This document shows, in pieces, positions 46,740 to 55,747 of a stretch of 64,000 bases of DNA. The first letter of the stretch is position 1. Each line of letters opens with the position of its first letter. Below the pieces are notes generated by a model. That model saw nothing but the letters and a program-made list of their open reading frames with translations, was not told the origin of the DNA and ran no database searches. The stretch comes from Sporosarcina sp. FSL K6-2383 (GTDB taxonomy: Bacteria; Bacillota; Bacilli; Bacillales_A; Planococcaceae), in contig NZ_CP152017.1 in assembly GCF_038618305.1 (NCBI RefSeq), positions 1,093,501 through 1,157,500 on the forward strand. Reading direction: 5' to 3'. The translations under genes were made by a program, and so were the position numbers.

Positions 46740-48257
46740 ATGAACAGTTCACAATTGGTGGCGCGTAATGCAAGGAAGTATCCGCAAACAGAAGCGGTTA
46801 TTGGAATGGGGAAGCGATATTCGTATCAGCAGCTAGACGGATTAGTGAATCAGTTCGCACACGGGCTGAGGAACCATGAAATAGGTGAAGGGGACAGGGT
46901 TGTTCTATATATGCCGAATGTCCCGGAATTCGCGATTGCTTATTTTGCAATTCAGCGTTTAGGAGCCATTGTTGTGCCCATTAATGCACGGATGACTCTT
47001 TCTGAAGTGGAGTATGTATTGGGGGATTCTGGTGCCAAGGCTTTTGTTGCTCATGACTTATTGTTTGCGGCTATTAAAGAGATGAACAGCAATCTGCTAC
47101 TAATCAAAACAGGGGAAGGACAAACTGGCTGGATTAGTTTTGAATCTGTATTCGAAGAAAACAGTACGCCAATTGACTGTAATTTACCGGAATCTGCGGA
47201 ATCGACTATTTTGTATACGTCTGGAACAACGGGGAAACCGAAAGGTGTGTTATTTAGTTATAAAAATATCCTGACGGTTGCGCAAATGATTTGTGTCGAA
47301 ATGGAAATAAAGCCGGAAAGCCGTTTACTTATCATGATGCCACTTAGTCATTCTGCTCCACTCCATCTGTTATTTATGGCAGGTCTTATTGTAGGCGCGA
47401 CGAGCGTGTTGACGCCGACATTTACGCCAGATTTGTTGATTGATACGGTGGAGCAGGAAAAAACGACGCATTTCTTTGGTGCACCTGTCGCTTACTTATT
47501 GACAGCGAAGCATCCAAAAATGGCAACGGCCGATTTGTCTTCGATGCAATGGTGGATTTACGGGGGAGCTCCATTATCGAAGCCAGAGGTGGAATATGTG
47601 CAACAAGCCTTTAAAACAGATAATCTTGTTTGCGTTTATGGACTGACAGAGGCGGGGCCAAACGGAACTTTATTAACCGGAAGTGAACATGCGACGAAGG
47701 CGGGAAGTATTGGGAAACGGGCAGCTTTGCATGCGGAAATCATGGTGGCGAATGCGGTTGGTGAAACTGTCCAGCTTGGTGAAGTCGGGGAAATTCTATT
47801 GTGCGGGGAGGGCAATATGATTGGGTACTATAAAAATGAAGAGGCGACGGCAGAGACGTTCACCGGAAACTGGTTGAAAACGGGCGATTTAGCGAGGGTC
47901 GATGAGGACGGCTACATCTGGATTGTTGATCGCAAGAAGGATTTAATTATTTCTGGTGGGGTTAATATTTATCCAAAGGAAGTGGAGGACGCTCTGGTCA
48001 CACATCCATTAATCAATGAAGTAGCGGTTATTGGTGTGCCACATCCAGAGTGGGGCGAGACAGTGAAGGCCTATTTTGCGGCAAGTGAGGAGCTTGACCT
48101 GGAGGATGTGAAACAATTTGCTGAGGAGAAACTAGCACATTATAAAGTCCCGCGCCTGTATGAGCAAGTCGATGCTTTGCCACGGAATGCTTCTGGAAAA
48201 ATACTCAAGCAACCGCTGAGAAAGAGGGATAATTATGGTGCTACAACAACAGATTGA
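46740..48257 (+). CDS. Acyl-CoA synthetase (AMP-forming; fatty-acid or short-chain)
   Basis: 505 residues, ANL superfamily. The AMP-binding P-loop STILYTSGTTGKPKGVLF, the YGLTEAGPNG motif, the hinge KTGDLARVDEDGYIWIVDRKKDLIISGG and the C-terminal catalytic Lys in PRNASGKILKQPLR are all present. It activates a carboxylic acid to its CoA ester. Chain length cannot be told from sequence by eye. It lies 4 bases after the MerR gene and overlaps the acyl-CoA dehydrogenase gene by 23 bases, so the three form one unit. Confidence 0.9.
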   Translation: MNSSQLVARNARKYPQTEAVIGMGKRYSYQQLDGLVNQFAHGLRNHEIGEGDRVVLYMPNVPEFAIAYFAIQRLGAIVVPINARMTLSEVEYVLGDSGAKAFVAHDLLFAAIKEMNSNLLLIKTGEGQTGWISFESVFEENSTPIDCNLPESAESTILYTSGTTGKPKGVLFSYKNILTVAQMICVEMEIKPESRLLIMMPLSHSAPLHLLFMAGLIVGATSVLTPTFTPDLLIDTVEQEKTTHFFGAPVAYLLTAKHPKMATADLSSMQWWIYGGAPLSKPEVEYVQQAFKTDNLVCVYGLTEAGPNGTLLTGSEHATKAGSIGKRAALHAEIMVANAVGETVQLGEVGEILLCGEGNMIGYYKNEEATAETFTGNWLKTGDLARVDEDGYIWIVDRKKDLIISGGVNIYPKEVEDALVTHPLINEVAVIGVPHPEWGETVKAYFAASEELDLEDVKQFAEEKLAHYKVPRLYEQVDALPRNASGKILKQPLRKRDNYGATTTD

Positions 48258-49905
48258 TAGCGAACTCGCAAAGAACTTTTACGAAGGTGATAGAACGCTT
48301 CAAAAAATCTTGAAGGAGACCTTATCACCAGAATTTTACGCCTACGCACAGAAAAAATTGACGGATTTCGGTTCTTTAGCTGCCAATGAAATTGATGAAC
48401 GTGCCCGACATACAGACCGTGAAGGGCAACCCCGTTTAGAAAAGTATGATAAATATGGTGATGAAGCGTCGCATGTCTGGGTCAATGAAGGCTATAAAAA
48501 AACGGTGGAGGAAACATACCGCACAGGGATTGTTGGCTATGTTCATAAAGATATACCAGAGTTAGGTCATAAGGGGAACTATCTATACAGTTTTGCCCAA
48601 GGCTATTTGCTGTCACAGGCAGAGCCAGGACTCCATTGTCCGGTAACGTTGACACAAGCAACAGCCTATTTGCTTGACCACTATGCCAGTGATGAAGTGA
48701 AAAAGAAGTTCCTGCCGCATGTTTGTGCAACGGGAGATGTGGAATTATTTGAAGGCGCGACTTTCTTAACAGAAAGGCAAGGGGGATCTGATGTTGGGGC
48801 TAATGTTGTAAAAGCAGTGGCAGCTGGTGATAATTATCGCTTATATGGCGAAAAATATTTTGCGTCCAATGCCGGTATAGCGGGCGTTGCGATGGTTCTT
48901 GCACGGATGGAAGGGGCCCCGGAAGGTTCGCGTGGTTTGAGTTTATTTGCAGTGCCTTGGCGACAAGAGGATGGTTCGTTAAATGGCATCCAAATTCGTA
49001 GATTGAAAGATAAGCTTGGCGTCAAAGCGGTACCATCTGGAGAAGTAGAATTCGATGGTGCGCTGGCCTATGTTGTAGGTGAGCCGTCACAAGGCTTCTA
49101 TTACATGATGGAAGCGTTGAACTTATCGCGTATTTGCAACGCCATTGCATCCCTTGGCATCATGCGCCGTGCGTTCAACGAGGCGTCCATGTATGCAGAT
49201 AGACGCAATGCGTTCGGTAAAAAGTTAACGGACTTTCCGATGATTCGAGAAAGCCTCGCAACAATGAAAGCAAAGCTGGAAATCGAGCTAGCCACCACAT
49301 TTGATTTGATTCAGCTATACGATAAAGTGACTGCTGGCAAAGCTTCGGACGAGGAAATTGTTTTGAGTCGTTTAAAAATTGCACTTCTGAAAAAAGAAAC
49401 GGCGGAGCAAGCCATTCACTTTTCCCATGAAGCGATTGAGATGCACGGCGGCAATGGTTACATCGAGGACTTTGTTACGCCAAGGCTGCTGCGCGATGCA
49501 CAAGTGCTAACGGTATGGGAAGGAACTGCCAATATTCTAGGGCTAGAACTCATTCGACTGGTCAATAAATTCAGTGCACACACCTTATTTATGGATGAAA
49601 TGACGGCGAGGCTCCATGCTGTTCCTGATCATGCATGGCGCAAGCGAGTAGTTGGCATAGCTGGGAAAATGTCGCTAGATCTTGCGACATTTGCAAGACT
49701 AGATCCAGACCATCAAACAGTTGAAGCAAAGGCATTAATGCATGAAATGGCATTGCTCTATGAAGCAGTAATTGCACTGGAATGGGCAGAGCGCTACGGT
49801 GATCAATATGAAAAATTGATGATGATTTTCATTGAAACGAATTGGCCGGAGCGTGCGGTCGGTGACGAGAAGAGTAGTGTGAAGTATTTTGCAGCTATAA
49901 TGTGA
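48235..49905 (+). CDS. Acyl-CoA dehydrogenase (AidB-like subfamily)
   Basis: 556 residues, longer than classic acyl-CoA dehydrogenases (about 380) because of an N-terminal extension and a C-terminal helical part, as in the AidB-type branch. Visible: FLTERQGGSDVGAN (FAD/substrate region), YADRRNAFGKKLTDFPM, AIEMHGGNGYIEDF and LLRDAQVLTVWEGTANI. It should oxidise an acyl-CoA to the enoyl-CoA with FAD. Being coupled to the acyl-CoA ligase, it probably uses that enzyme's product. The substrate is unknown. Confidence 0.88.
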   Translation: MVLQQQIDSELAKNFYEGDRTLQKILKETLSPEFYAYAQKKLTDFGSLAANEIDERARHTDREGQPRLEKYDKYGDEASHVWVNEGYKKTVEETYRTGIVGYVHKDIPELGHKGNYLYSFAQGYLLSQAEPGLHCPVTLTQATAYLLDHYASDEVKKKFLPHVCATGDVELFEGATFLTERQGGSDVGANVVKAVAAGDNYRLYGEKYFASNAGIAGVAMVLARMEGAPEGSRGLSLFAVPWRQEDGSLNGIQIRRLKDKLGVKAVPSGEVEFDGALAYVVGEPSQGFYYMMEALNLSRICNAIASLGIMRRAFNEASMYADRRNAFGKKLTDFPMIRESLATMKAKLEIELATTFDLIQLYDKVTAGKASDEEIVLSRLKIALLKKETAEQAIHFSHEAIEMHGGNGYIEDFVTPRLLRDAQVLTVWEGTANILGLELIRLVNKFSAHTLFMDEMTARLHAVPDHAWRKRVVGIAGKMSLDLATFARLDPDHQTVEAKALMHEMALLYEAVIALEWAERYGDQYEKLMMIFIETNWPERAVGDEKSSVKYFAAIM

Positions 49906-49910
49906 CTAGT

Positions 49911-49950
49911 AAATCCCTTACCACTAATTGTAGTGTGTAGGGGATTTATT
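49911..49950 (+). terminator. Terminator of the acyl-CoA operon
   Basis: AAATCCCTTAC pairs with GTAGGGGATTT and TATT follows; the T-run is short. Confidence 0.65.
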
Positions 49951-50282
49951 AGTTGTAGATTAAGCTTGAATAAAAGAATCTGTAATTGAATTTACCACAG
50001 AGTATAGCCGTATGGATGCTAATCAGAGCCCATATGGCTTTTTTGTCTCGGAAGCAAGCGGCAATATCTCGCTTGTCTGTAAAAAGACCATAAGTTTGCG
50101 CATCTAATCCTTCTTTGTATGTAAAAGGGAGTGTATTCATTATAAGTAGAGGGTTCTTATTATTCTGAAAAAATGGAAGTGAGTAGAATATTATCAATCT
50201 TCCATGTTAGAATGAAAGTAATGCTATTGTCCTTGAATAGAAAGTCCGCTTTTATAGGTTAAAAGATTGTAGGGGGGAAATC
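49951..50282. other. Intergenic region without a supported gene
   Basis: A minus-strand open frame (49949-50197, 82 codons) starts at TTG without an RBS and resembles nothing I know; it could be a gene relic. No clear promoter for the chemoreceptor was found. Confidence 0.4.
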
Positions 50283-51971
50283 ATGAAGTTCACTGTAGCA
50301 AAAAAATTATGGTTTGGTTTTGGAGCAGTATTAGTTTTGCTGGTAATTGTTGGTGTAATGAGTTTGTGGGCAACGATTACCCTTGATGAGGAGTATACAT
50401 TTTTACTAGATGATCGTGTCAAAAAAGTGGAGTTAATTGATGAATTCATTTTAAGGCACAATGAAGTGCAAAGTAATGTACGCGGTTATATGTTATTTAA
50501 GGATGCTTCCTATTTAGAGGCACAGACAGCAAACGCTACTCGGTCTGATGAACTAATGGAAGAACTATCCAAAGTATTGCAAGTAAAGGAACACCAGGTC
50601 TTATTAGAAGAAATGGGAATAGCTAGAGTAAAGTTTGCAAATTTACAAAATGATATTATAGAAAGTGTCCAAGATGATAAAGAACGTAAGGCGACAGAGC
50701 TTGGACGAGCGACGGCAACAGTAGGCGCTGTCATACTCGAAAATGCAGAAATCATCAAACAGGACCAATTTAAAGAGCGAAATGATGCACGTGATGAATT
50801 GGAAGGTTATATGTTTGGCATAATTGTTTTCGTTATCAGTATGGTTGCCTTTGCAGTAATTGTAGGTCTTGTCATTTCGATGCTGATCGCTCGTAGTATT
50901 TCGCGACCTGTTCGTATTGTGACAGATGGATTGAACGAGATTGCTGACGGTAATCTGACAATGGATTTACTTTCAGTTAAAAACAAAGATGAGATTGGTG
51001 ATATGGCAGCAGCGTTTAACAAAATGGGAACGGATGTTGCAAATATGGTGCGTAAAATCAACTTTTCGGCTACTCAATTAGCGGCCCAATCTGAAGAATT
51101 ATCAGCAAGTTCAGAAGAGAGCTTGGCTTCATCAGAAATGGTGGCGAAGACGGCTGAAAATCAGTTATTGGGTAGCGAACAGCAGCAAAGAATTATTGGA
51201 CAATCGACCTCATCAATGGAAGAGCTGTCTTTAGGCGTTGCTGAGATTGCAAACAATAATGAAGAGATGCTACAGGCAACAGAAACGATGTCGCAGCTTG
51301 TTACGACAGGTTCAGGTATGGTCGGGAAAATGTCGGAGCAGATGTCCACAATTCACACGACAATCCAAGAATCTTCCGGGATTATGGAAGAAATGGCGCG
51401 TCATTCAGATGAAATACAAACAATTACATCTCTTATTACAGATATTTCGGATCAGACGAATTTACTTGCATTAAATGCAGCGATAGAAGCGGCACGTGCA
51501 GGTGAGTACGGTAAAGGATTCGCAGTTGTTGCAGAAGAAGTACGAAGACTGGCCGAGCAATCGAAAAATTCGGCTTCTGAAATCGAAGCGATGGTTGGTA
51601 TGATCCAAAACGCATCAAAACGTGCAGTGACATCTATATCTGCAGGCAGTGAGCGTGTGGATGATGGCATAGCAGCTACTGAACAATCGCGTGAAGTATT
51701 TGAGAAAATTCAATATGCGGTTGGCGATGTAACGACGAAAGTCGAAACGGTATCTGCCGCCATTGAAGAAATTCAAGCGATGGCTGATGAAGTAAGTCGT
51801 GGTGCTAATGAGATCCAACAGTTGAGTGGCGAAGCGGCTGCTTCTGCAGGTGATACAAGTGCAGCTACGGAAGAACAGCTTGCGGTAACTGAGGAAATTT
51901 CCGCAAGCGCTCAAGCATTAGCAAGACTAGCCGAGGAACTTCAAACGGAAATGAAACATTTTAGAGTGTAA
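50283..51971 (+). CDS. Methyl-accepting chemotaxis protein
   Basis: 562 residues: transmembrane helix 1 (about 10-32), an extracellular four-helix-bundle sensor (about 33-180), transmembrane helix 2 (about 185-208), HAMP (about 208-262, [18 protein letters not shown]) and a long cytoplasmic signalling coiled coil. The highly conserved hairpin tip is [40 protein letters not shown]. It signals through CheA/CheW. It has no dedicated ligand-binding fold I can name. It is probably monocistronic: the RBS is GGGGGGA and a terminator follows at 51981. Confidence 0.93.
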   Translation: MKFTVAKKLWFGFGAVLVLLVIVGVMSLWATITLDEEYTFLLDDRVKKVELIDEFILRHNEVQSNVRGYMLFKDASYLEAQTANATRSDELMEELSKVLQVKEHQVLLEEMGIARVKFANLQNDIIESVQDDKERKATELGRATATVGAVILENAEIIKQDQFKERNDARDELEGYMFGIIVFVISMVAFAVIVGLVISMLIARSISRPVRIVTDGLNEIADGNLTMDLLSVKNKDEIGDMAAAFNKMGTDVANMVRKINFSATQLAAQSEELSASSEESLASSEMVAKTAENQLLGSEQQQRIIGQSTSSMEELSLGVAEIANNNEEMLQATETMSQLVTTGSGMVGKMSEQMSTIHTTIQESSGIMEEMARHSDEIQTITSLITDISDQTNLLALNAAIEAARAGEYGKGFAVVAEEVRRLAEQSKNSASEIEAMVGMIQNASKRAVTSISAGSERVDDGIAATEQSREVFEKIQYAVGDVTTKVETVSAAIEEIQAMADEVSRGANEIQQLSGEAAASAGDTSAATEEQLAVTEEISASAQALARLAEELQTEMKHFRV

Positions 51972-51980
51972 AGCGCAGTA

Positions 51981-52018
51981 ACGAACAACGCATCCTATGA
52001 TGCCGTTGTTCGTTTTTT
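51981..52018 (+). terminator. Rho-independent terminator of the chemoreceptor gene
   Basis: ACGAACAACG pairs perfectly with CGTTGTTCGT, and six T follow. Confidence 0.88.
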
Positions 52019-52093
52019 GTTGTTGGTTCGACTTTCGTTGTCCGGTTCGCTGAATTGGTTGCCCAGTTTTCCATTTCCGTTGTCCAGTTCCCG
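52019..52093 (+). repeat. Intergenic short array E (four units, core GTTGTCC(A/G)GTT)
   Basis: GTTG starts at 52019, 52037, 52058 and 52079 (steps 18, 21, 21; the first unit lacks one base of the core). The core GTTGTCCAGTT resembles those of arrays D and F. It directly follows the chemoreceptor terminator. Confidence 0.7.
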
Positions 52094-52146
52094 TATTCAT
52101 AAAAAAAGAAACGCAAAGGAAATTTCCCCCAACCCGGCTATTGGTC

Positions 52147-52152
52147 TATAAT
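52147..52152 (+). promoter_or_regulatory. -10 box (TATAAT) of the CapA-like gene
   Basis: TATAAT with a weak -35. It overlaps the ATG at 52151, which shows that this ATG cannot be the translation start. Confidence 0.5.
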
Positions 52153-52201
52153 GAATGATGTACAAAATGGATTTGAATTTAGTATGACTGGAGATAGTTT
52201 A

Positions 52202-53311
52202 TTGAATAAAAAGATCGTGAACTTATTAATGATTGTATTCATTATTAGTGGCTGGGGATTTATTGCTTATGGAGTAAATAGTTTGCTTGATAAGCAGCCT
52301 ACCGTGCTGAAGGCACCGGCTGATTTTTTGAAACGGGGCAATTCAACAACACTGCATTTCGAGCCACATTCTAAGACGATTACTATCGGAATGATTGGTG
52401 ATATCCTTCTGCATCATCCACTTTTCACGTATGATAATTATGATTTTGCGTTTGCTGGCGTGAAAGACAAACTAATTGGTATCGATTTTTTGTTAGCCAA
52501 TCAAGAATCGATGCCAGGTGGCAAGGAACTTGGGTTATCCGGGTATCCGAGCTTTAACAGTCCCAAGCATATCATTCGGGATTTGAAAGTGAATGGCGTA
52601 GATATGATATCGATTGCGAATAACCACACAATTGACCGAAAAGAAGCAGGGCTGCGAAAAGCGATAGGGCATATCAAGGAATATAACATGCCCTATGTAG
52701 GTGCCTACACATCGATTGAAGATAAGTCAGCCAATCGAATTTTAGAAGTCGACGGTATTCAAATTGGAGTTCTGAGCTATACGTATGGGACAAATGGGAA
52801 CCCTGTTCCACACGGTAAAGAATATTTAGTGTCTCTAATCGACCGTGAACGAATGCAACAGGAAATCAGTCATTTGTCGGGACTTGTGGATGTGGTCGTA
52901 GTCTCTATGCATTGGGGGAACGAATATCAGCTGACACCGTCACAGGGGCAAGAAGAGCTTGCACAGTTCGTTTCGGATGCAGGGGCGGATATTATTTTTG
53001 GCCATCATCCACACGTATTGCAGAAATATGATGAGGTTGGGAAGACGAAAGTATTTTATTCGCTAGGTAATTTTTACTCTGCTCAGCAGTTTGATTCTAC
53101 AAATATTGGGGGAATTGCGAGAGTTACTGTTAGGAGAACTGAGGTTGCTGGCAAGTATTATACGGAAGTGCTTGATCCAGTATTTTATCCGACGGCGGTG
53201 AAGAGAGATGACAAAAAGAGGTTTGTTGTTGTGCCGTTAAGAAATGCGGGTACTTCTGCTATGTATGATGAAGGATGGATAGGCAAGCATTTAGGTGTAC
53301 CATCTTGGTGA
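52202..53311 (+). CDS. CapA-family metallophosphatase-like protein (poly-gamma-glutamate capsule type)
   Basis: 369 residues from TTG 52202, which has TGGAGA about 6-8 bases upstream. ATGs at 52151 and 52184 lie in the -10 box or just after the expected transcript start. One N-terminal transmembrane helix is followed by the PGA_cap/CapA calcineurin-like domain with GMIGDILLHHP, LANQES, SIANNHTIDR, VSMHWGNEYQ and GHHPHVLQ. CapA proteins take part in poly-gamma-glutamate export or anchoring. No capB/capC/pgsBC partners are nearby, so it may be a stand-alone paralogue of unknown role. Confidence 0.85.
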   Translation: MNKKIVNLLMIVFIISGWGFIAYGVNSLLDKQPTVLKAPADFLKRGNSTTLHFEPHSKTITIGMIGDILLHHPLFTYDNYDFAFAGVKDKLIGIDFLLANQESMPGGKELGLSGYPSFNSPKHIIRDLKVNGVDMISIANNHTIDRKEAGLRKAIGHIKEYNMPYVGAYTSIEDKSANRILEVDGIQIGVLSYTYGTNGNPVPHGKEYLVSLIDRERMQQEISHLSGLVDVVVVSMHWGNEYQLTPSQGQEELAQFVSDAGADIIFGHHPHVLQKYDEVGKTKVFYSLGNFYSAQQFDSTNIGGIARVTVRRTEVAGKYYTEVLDPVFYPTAVKRDDKKRFVVVPLRNAGTSAMYDEGWIGKHLGVPSW

Positions 53312-53318
53312 AAAAGTA

Positions 53319-53362
53319 AAAGCGTTCCCCTCCAAATGAAGGAGTATGGGAACGCTTTTTGC
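53319..53362. terminator. Bidirectional terminator between capA-like and 5'-nucleotidase genes
   Basis: AAAAGCGTTCCC and GGGAACGCTTTT pair perfectly around a 19-base loop with T-runs on both strands, serving the two convergent genes. Confidence 0.9.
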
Positions 53363-53368
53363 TAGTAC

Positions 53369-55567
53369 TTATTCAGCTTTCTTCACCTGTTTAATGTTGT
53401 AGATGAAGTTTGAAACAATTTTTGCGGCTTGTTCACGTGACGTGGAACGAGTAGGCATAAATTTGCCATCTGAACCTGATGCAATGCCAAGTTCGTGAAG
53501 CATAGAAATGGCATTGACTGCTTCGGCATCATAGTTACCGAAATCACTGTACGGTGCAGCCGTAGATGCTTTATATGCTTCGCCTGTATATGCTGTAAAA
53601 GCACGTTCGAGCATTAACGCGAATTGTGCACGTGTGACATTTTCGCTAGGATTGAACTTGCCGTCAACGCCTTTCACAAGACCGTTTTCATAGGCTGCCG
53701 CAATCTCAGCTTGTGTATCCGCGGCATAATCGCTGATATCACTGAATGGTGCAGTTCCATCTGCTTTTAAATCAAGGGAACGAACAATCCAAGAAGCAGC
53801 TTGTGCACGTGTCATTTCTTTTTGTGGAGCAAATGTTGCGTCCGTTCCATTGACAACACCACGGTAATAAAGATCTGAAACGTATTTATACGATTTACTG
53901 TTATAAGCTAAATCGGTATAAGGAACTTTTGCTAGAATACGTCCTTCAATACCTGTATTGAGCGTCCCTACCGATTTTAAATGATCTGCAAGGTTTTCCC
54001 AATCGGAGAAGCCAGGCTCGCTCACACGACCTTCCTCATAGGCTTTACCAAGTGCTTCAAAGCCATCGCCGCCTCTTGCCGTAAAGACATTTGTAGCTGC
54101 TTTATACATTTTATTGGCTTCGATTTCTTGACCGTCAATATTTAATGAAATGATGCGTTTTCCGGCTTCAGCCTCACCGTCAAAAATAACTTGCATACCT
54201 GAAACATGAAGGAAGCCACCAGATTCTTTTGGATATTCTTTAACCGCATGTTCGAAAGTTTCTTTCAGTTCAGAACCACTTAGTTCAATGATTGCAAGTG
54301 GGTTACCAAATGGTAGAACCGTCAGAACCTGACCATATGTAATCGGTCCTTGTTGAATAGATGTACGAATGCCCCCACCGTTTTGGAAAGCAATCACAGT
54401 TTCTGGGTCAATTTCTTTTGATTTTTTCAGCATACCGTCTGTGATAAGATTTCCTAGATTGGATTCACCAGCACGAACACCGCCAATGAGCGCCTTGCTG
54501 TCCTCGCTCATATCACGAAGACCGCTTAGGAAAACATCAGCAGTTGCACCAATTTGTTTTTCGGTTGTTGCATCTACTTTAGCGGTAAAAGGCTTAAGTA
54601 GTTCAGCCGCCGCGGCGTCTGTTGCTGCATTTTCACCACCAACTGCGTGTAGAACGCCACTATAGTCCTTAATAACACCTTTTTCATCGAATGTAACATC
54701 TAGTTGTCCGAGGAATTTGTTATACTCATTGGCTTGGACAATGACAACCGGTTCAGTATCTTTGTTTAAAACAACTGGTTCATCCAGTTTGACATGTGTA
54801 TGACCGCCAACGATAATATCGATGCCGGGTACGTTTTTGGCTAATAGTAAATCATTATCGATCTTATCAGAGTCATCATAGCCAATATGTGTAAGGGCGA
54901 TAATTTTGTTGACACCCGCTTTTTCAAATGCAGCAACAGCGGCTTTTGCTTCCACGATATAATTTGTAAATACTATTTTTTCAGGGCTGGCAATGGCGAC
55001 TGTTTCTTCTGTCGTGAGTCCGAAAATACCAACCTTTTCTCCATTGATTTCTTTAATAATACCATTGTAGATATTTCCATCTTTTGCATCGGCTTCAATT
55101 GTTCTAGATTGTAAGCCATCGAAAAGACCATCTGCTGTGAAATCGACGTTTGAACTAACGAATGGGAACTTTGCGCCCTTGATGAAATCAGCTAATGCTT
55201 TATGGCCCTCTGAAGATAAACCAAGGTCAAATTCGTGGTTGCCAAATGTCATAGCATCATAGCCAAGATAGTTCATAACCGCAAGGTCCGCTTTTCCTAA
55301 AAACTCATTGAAATAGAGAGTACCTGAAAAGACGTCGCCGGCATCAAGAAGAACATTATACGGATGGTCTTCTTTCAGTTTCTTGACGAGTGCAGCACGT
55401 TCAGCCGTTGTTTTAAGATTGGCGTGCGTATCATTCGTGTGAAGAACAGTTAAAGAAAAATCTCCTGTAGCAGCGACTGGTGTTTCGGCAGCAAGAACCG
55501 GTGTGATGGCAACTGTACTTAATAAAAGCATAGCAGTTGCAGTCCCTTTAAAGTATTTACTAGACAT
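53369..55567 (-). CDS. SLH-anchored 5'-nucleotidase / UshA-type metallophosphoesterase
   Basis: 732 residues from the ATG at 55567, which follows AAGGAAGGT; the frame extends to 55660 without an RBS. Signal peptide (1-26), a metallophosphatase domain (about 30-270; LHTNDTHANL, DAGDVFSG, FGNHEFDLG, VGGHTHVKL), the 5'-nucleotidase C-terminal domain (about 320-510; GESNLGNLITDGML, GDGFEALGK) and three SLH repeats (about 545-725). It would release phosphate from extracellular nucleotides or nucleotide-sugars while held on the wall. It is convergent with the CapA-like gene and shares its terminator. Confidence 0.92.
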   Translation of the reverse strand: MSSKYFKGTATAMLLLSTVAITPVLAAETPVAATGDFSLTVLHTNDTHANLKTTAERAALVKKLKEDHPYNVLLDAGDVFSGTLYFNEFLGKADLAVMNYLGYDAMTFGNHEFDLGLSSEGHKALADFIKGAKFPFVSSNVDFTADGLFDGLQSRTIEADAKDGNIYNGIIKEINGEKVGIFGLTTEETVAIASPEKIVFTNYIVEAKAAVAAFEKAGVNKIIALTHIGYDDSDKIDNDLLLAKNVPGIDIIVGGHTHVKLDEPVVLNKDTEPVVIVQANEYNKFLGQLDVTFDEKGVIKDYSGVLHAVGGENAATDAAAAELLKPFTAKVDATTEKQIGATADVFLSGLRDMSEDSKALIGGVRAGESNLGNLITDGMLKKSKEIDPETVIAFQNGGGIRTSIQQGPITYGQVLTVLPFGNPLAIIELSGSELKETFEHAVKEYPKESGGFLHVSGMQVIFDGEAEAGKRIISLNIDGQEIEANKMYKAATNVFTARGGDGFEALGKAYEEGRVSEPGFSDWENLADHLKSVGTLNTGIEGRILAKVPYTDLAYNSKSYKYVSDLYYRGVVNGTDATFAPQKEMTRAQAASWIVRSLDLKADGTAPFSDISDYAADTQAEIAAAYENGLVKGVDGKFNPSENVTRAQFALMLERAFTAYTGEAYKASTAAPYSDFGNYDAEAVNAISMLHELGIASGSDGKFMPTRSTSREQAAKIVSNFIYNIKQVKKAE

Positions 55568-55705
55568 AGAGCACCTTCCTTTTCCCTTAGTTGTTACTAT
55601 TTTATCACCAAAATAATATATTGAATAATGACAAAATAGTATTCTTATTAAGTGTATCATTTAGGCTACTATTGAACAAATTAATTTTAGGTAAATTTTA
55701 TGAAT

Positions 55706-55744
55706 AAAAAACCTGAGAGAATAGATCATCCTCTCAGGTTTTTT
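55706..55744 (-). terminator. Terminator of the amidase gene (minus strand, symmetric)
   Basis: AAAAAACCTGAGAG pairs with CTCTCAGGTTTTTT around an 11-base loop. It lies just after the amidase stop; T-runs exist on both strands. Confidence 0.9.
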
Positions 55745-55747
55745 CGG

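Noticed and set aside
49949..50197. 82-codon minus-strand frame after the acyl-CoA operon
   Set aside because: TTG start without an RBS, no recognisable motif and no neighbours in the same direction; possibly a relic but unsupported.
52151..52201. ATG starts for the CapA-like gene at 52151 and 52184
   Set aside because: The first overlaps the -10 box and the second lies just past the expected transcript start without an RBS.
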